Assembly (NCBI GenBank): GCA_022316685.1
Contig: JAKJHU010000076.1
Coordinates: 2,180,001 to 2,244,000, forward strand
Direction: 5' to 3'
Origin: Progne subis subis
Lineage: Eukaryota > Chordata > Aves > Passeriformes > Hirundinidae
Length of the DNA: 64,000 nt
Shown here: positions 61,511-64,000 of the stretch, piece by piece
How positions within the stretch are numbered: the first letter of the stretch is position 1
Layout: each line of letters begins with the position of its first letter
The notes under the pieces: model-generated
Databases searched by the model: none
The model's input: only the letters and a program-made list of their open reading frames with translations
What the model was told of the DNA's origin: nothing
Program-made: the position numbers and the translations under genes

Positions 61511-61566
61511 CTTGCACAGTACAAGTAAGCTCTAGTTCATAATGCACATGGGAGAAAAGGGCTTAA
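61511..61566. repeat. Diverged direct repeat, copy 1
   Basis: CTTGCACAGTACAAGTAAGC... ending AAAAGGGCTTAA resembles 62130-62183 at roughly 80% identity by eye. The flanks do not match. Confidence 0.7.
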
Positions 61567-62129
61567 CAGATTAGAAGCTGCTTTGGAGGTTCAAATGCAT
61601 GCATGTGCCTGTATATTTACCAGTATGTATAAATCCAGGACATTTAAAATAAAGAGTTAGAAACCTAATAGTTTCCATTTTTAAATTGGTTCATTCTTAG
61701 TTAAAAGTGTTTTATTCTCTTTTTAGAAGCTCCTGAATTTACACCATGTGTTCTAAATTTTCTTAGCCAAATCAAATCAAGGCCAGCTCTTGATTTGGAG
61801 AAGTTAGTGTTAATAGGAGGACTGCGTGTGTTATACCTCTGGCAGTGCCACAGTGTACTTTGGAGGCATGAGTAAAGTGGGAAGAGTCTGGAAGCTTTGT
61901 GGGCTAATCTTTTTACAACCATGGATTTTCAATATAACCACAGGCAAGTCTCTTTGTCTTAATTTCCATCCTTGCACAGGGGAGATACTAGTATCAGCTC
62001 AAGAGGGAACCATGGATGTAAATTAATGTTTTTGACTCAGAGAACAGGCAGAAATGAATAATCATATGATGTAGAGGGAGTGGTAGAGATCAAATACTTA
62101 GAGAATTCAAATAGACCGACTGGAAGTGT

Positions 62130-62183
62130 CCTGCACAGTACAAGTAAACTCCAATGCATGATGCATGTAGACAAAAGGGCTTG
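62130..62183. repeat. Diverged direct repeat, copy 2
   Basis: CCTGCACAGTACAAGTAAAC... ending AAAAGGGCTTGA; partner of 61511-61566, about 620 bp away in the same orientation. Confidence 0.7.
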
Positions 62184-63300
62184 ATTCAAGTTACACAAAG
62201 AGTTTTAGCCCTGGCACAGCTCAACTCAGTATTCTTGGTTTCGGAAATCAAATTCCTGTTCTTCACCTGCTGCTTTACTAGGTGCCTGGCTGTGCACTGC
62301 ATGCAGGCTCTGTTTATCTGTCTTCATCTGTAGCTCTTGGAAACTGTTCCTCAGAAGGGGGACCTCTGACCTTGTGAGTGATCCTTCCATTTATCTCTTT
62401 CCCCACATAACTAAAAACTTGTTGTTACCATAATTTGATAGCGGTAGCAACTTTAAATTACTGGGCCAGGCTATAAGACTGAAAACTGTGAGAACCATGT
62501 GCACCAAGGAGATCATGCAGATGCAATTACAAATGGTTTACAGAGCATTCACATTTCCCATTTCCACTTTTGTTTCTGTGGTGTTATTCAGTCCCGTTTC
62601 ATTGTTCTGTGTTTTAACACTTTATGCAAGTATTCTTGAAATCCAAATGCTGAGTGAATTTTTTTTATAGTGTTACAAAGGCTTTGGCAGCATTATTAAA
62701 TGTATATATATAATTCTTTTCCAGTGAGTTTAATTTTCCATGTGCACCAGCCAAAGCTGTTAGGAATAGTGCCCAGCTTACGAGCCATTGAAGAAAAGCA
62801 TGCCTTAAGTTTTTCCAGCTGCTTGTTCAGGATTTTTCTGACTCATGTGGACATTGTCCTTTTGTTGTATTTTGTAAACAGGCAGACAAAAGATATCTAT
62901 GAAGTGGTAGATGAAAACTCTTTCTTGCTGAGTGGCTTTATACTGTGTTTGGTGGCAGAAGTACAGGTTTGGGCTTCTGTTGGTTTTTAAATAAACCAAA
63001 GGGTTTCTTGTTGTTTTTGTTGTTTGTTTTTTTGGTCTGCTTCAAATGAATTTAAAGAAACAGCATGCTCATGCAGCTTCAACCTAGCATGCTGAAATGG
63101 ATTTGTCTCCAGGCAATTTACAACATATCTAAACTATCTCTCATTTTTACTCCCACTCTGAAGGCTGGCAAGTTATGTAGGCCTCATGAGAAAAAGCAGA
63201 ACCTTGTCCATCACTTGCCCACACCATTTGGTACTGCAAAAGCCCAAGCAACTAACACTAGCTAATTAACTTTATCTGACTACTACACTGAAATGGCCTC

Positions 63301-63375
63301 AATTTTTAAAGGTGTTTATGTAGTTATTTCCCCTGTTTTCAATAAGAATTTGCCAACTTAACACCTTTAAAAATT
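63301..63375. other. Foldback with 16-bp perfect arms, 43-nt loop
   Basis: AATTTTTAAAGGTGTT at 63301-63316 and its exact reverse complement at 63360-63375. Just outside, GGCCTC and AAGCC allow partial further pairing. The form fits a small foldback (MITE-like) element or a hairpin RNA; I cannot assign it to a family and see no clear target duplication. Confidence 0.85.
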
Positions 63376-64000
63376 AAGCCTTTCTTTAGCTATATGTAGT
63401 CCAACATAATCTCTTGAGTGTGTTCTTTTCCCTCTCTCATGCAATCCATGTGCCCAAAATTATAAATATCAAATATCTGCAGACCAACATGTACTGAAAT
63501 TTTTCCTTGAATGGCACCGTATTTTCTGATGTGTGAAAGACAACATGAACAGGCACTCCAGAAAAATGGGGTTATTGGGAACTGTTTGGGGACAGACAGG
63601 AGATGCAGCGCTGTGCAGTGTGTATTGTCTGAAGAGAAAACAGAGTGTGATAGCTTACTATACAATGTTTTACCAAATTGAATAAAAGATTATGATTTTT
63701 TTTTTCTTAAATAACCCAACAGATGTTGCTGCTGTGGGAAAACTTTCACCAAGACTTTGCACCCCAACTTCATTCATTTATCACAACAACCCTGGTTGCA
63801 ATACTTCTATACCACCTAGGCAAATGTGCTCTCAGAGCTCAGCCAGGGTCCCATTCAGAGAGCTGAACAGCAGGCAGTAGTCTTTCTTCTCATGCTAGCA
63901 TCTCTACCAACCCAAGATCCAGTGAGTTTGACAGCTGGAAGGCAAGCCTTCTGTTCCATTTCTTTGTTATCACTTGCATGTGGGAAGGGAAAGCAGTGAT

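Larger units (their letters stand above)
58021..64000. other. Non-coding DNA
   Basis: No gene recognised. Contains a 15-A run (60429-60443), a diverged direct repeat (61511-61566 and 62130-62183) and the foldback at 63301-63375. Confidence 0.6.

Noticed and set aside
1..64000. CRISPR arrays, operons, bacterial genes, tRNA or rRNA genes
   Set aside because: No regularly spaced repeats, no dense long frames and no cloverleaf or rRNA motif recognised; the sequence is vertebrate in character.

Overview
The window reads as a gene-poor, AT-rich stretch of a bird chromosome, probably from a passerine (inference). The evidence is the set of mobile elements: several CR1 LINE copies, two of them showing the avian CR1 3' end; three solo LTRs; and one near-complete endogenous retrovirus. 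I see no L1 or Alu-like SINEs. No host protein-coding exon, tRNA, rRNA or CRISPR array can be supported. Most open frames of 60-110 codons are what random AT-rich DNA gives, and the longest non-viral ones are translations of microsatellites or GC-rich LTR sequence.

Layout. 1-18325: unannotated non-coding DNA with A-rich and C/A-only tracts. 18326-18973: solo LTR on the plus strand (638 bp) with a perfect 5-bp target duplication. 20250-20796: 5'-truncated CR1 (minus strand), followed by a perfect 12-bp palindrome. 21894-23122: a second CR1 (minus strand) split by a 911-bp solo LTR with a perfect 6-bp duplication. 23123-42486: non-coding, microsatellites only. 42487-49027: the provirus. 49028-52807: non-coding. 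52808-53529: third solo LTR (minus strand, 710 bp) with a perfect 6-bp duplication. 57845-58020: internally deleted CR1 fragment (plus strand). The rest to 64000 is non-coding, with a strong 16-bp foldback at 63301-63375.

The provirus lies on the minus strand: 5' LTR 48355-49022, primer-binding site matching tRNA-Lys, gag, protease, reverse transcriptase, RNase H, integrase, 3' LTR 42492-43158. It has no env; only 112 bp separate the integrase stop from the 3' LTR. The 5-bp duplication (one mismatch), missing env, missing CCHC knuckle and single gag-pol frame point to a class III (ERV-L-like) element, although its Lys primer site is commoner in class II. It is defective: one frameshift in gag, one in pol and five in-frame stops in pol. 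The two LTRs differ at only about 1.5% of positions, so insertion was fairly recent (a few million years under an assumed avian neutral rate). The most unusual part is the Gag N-terminus, about 150 residues rich in hydrophobic segments joined by a proline-rich repeat and a lysine-rich stretch to a capsid-like domain.
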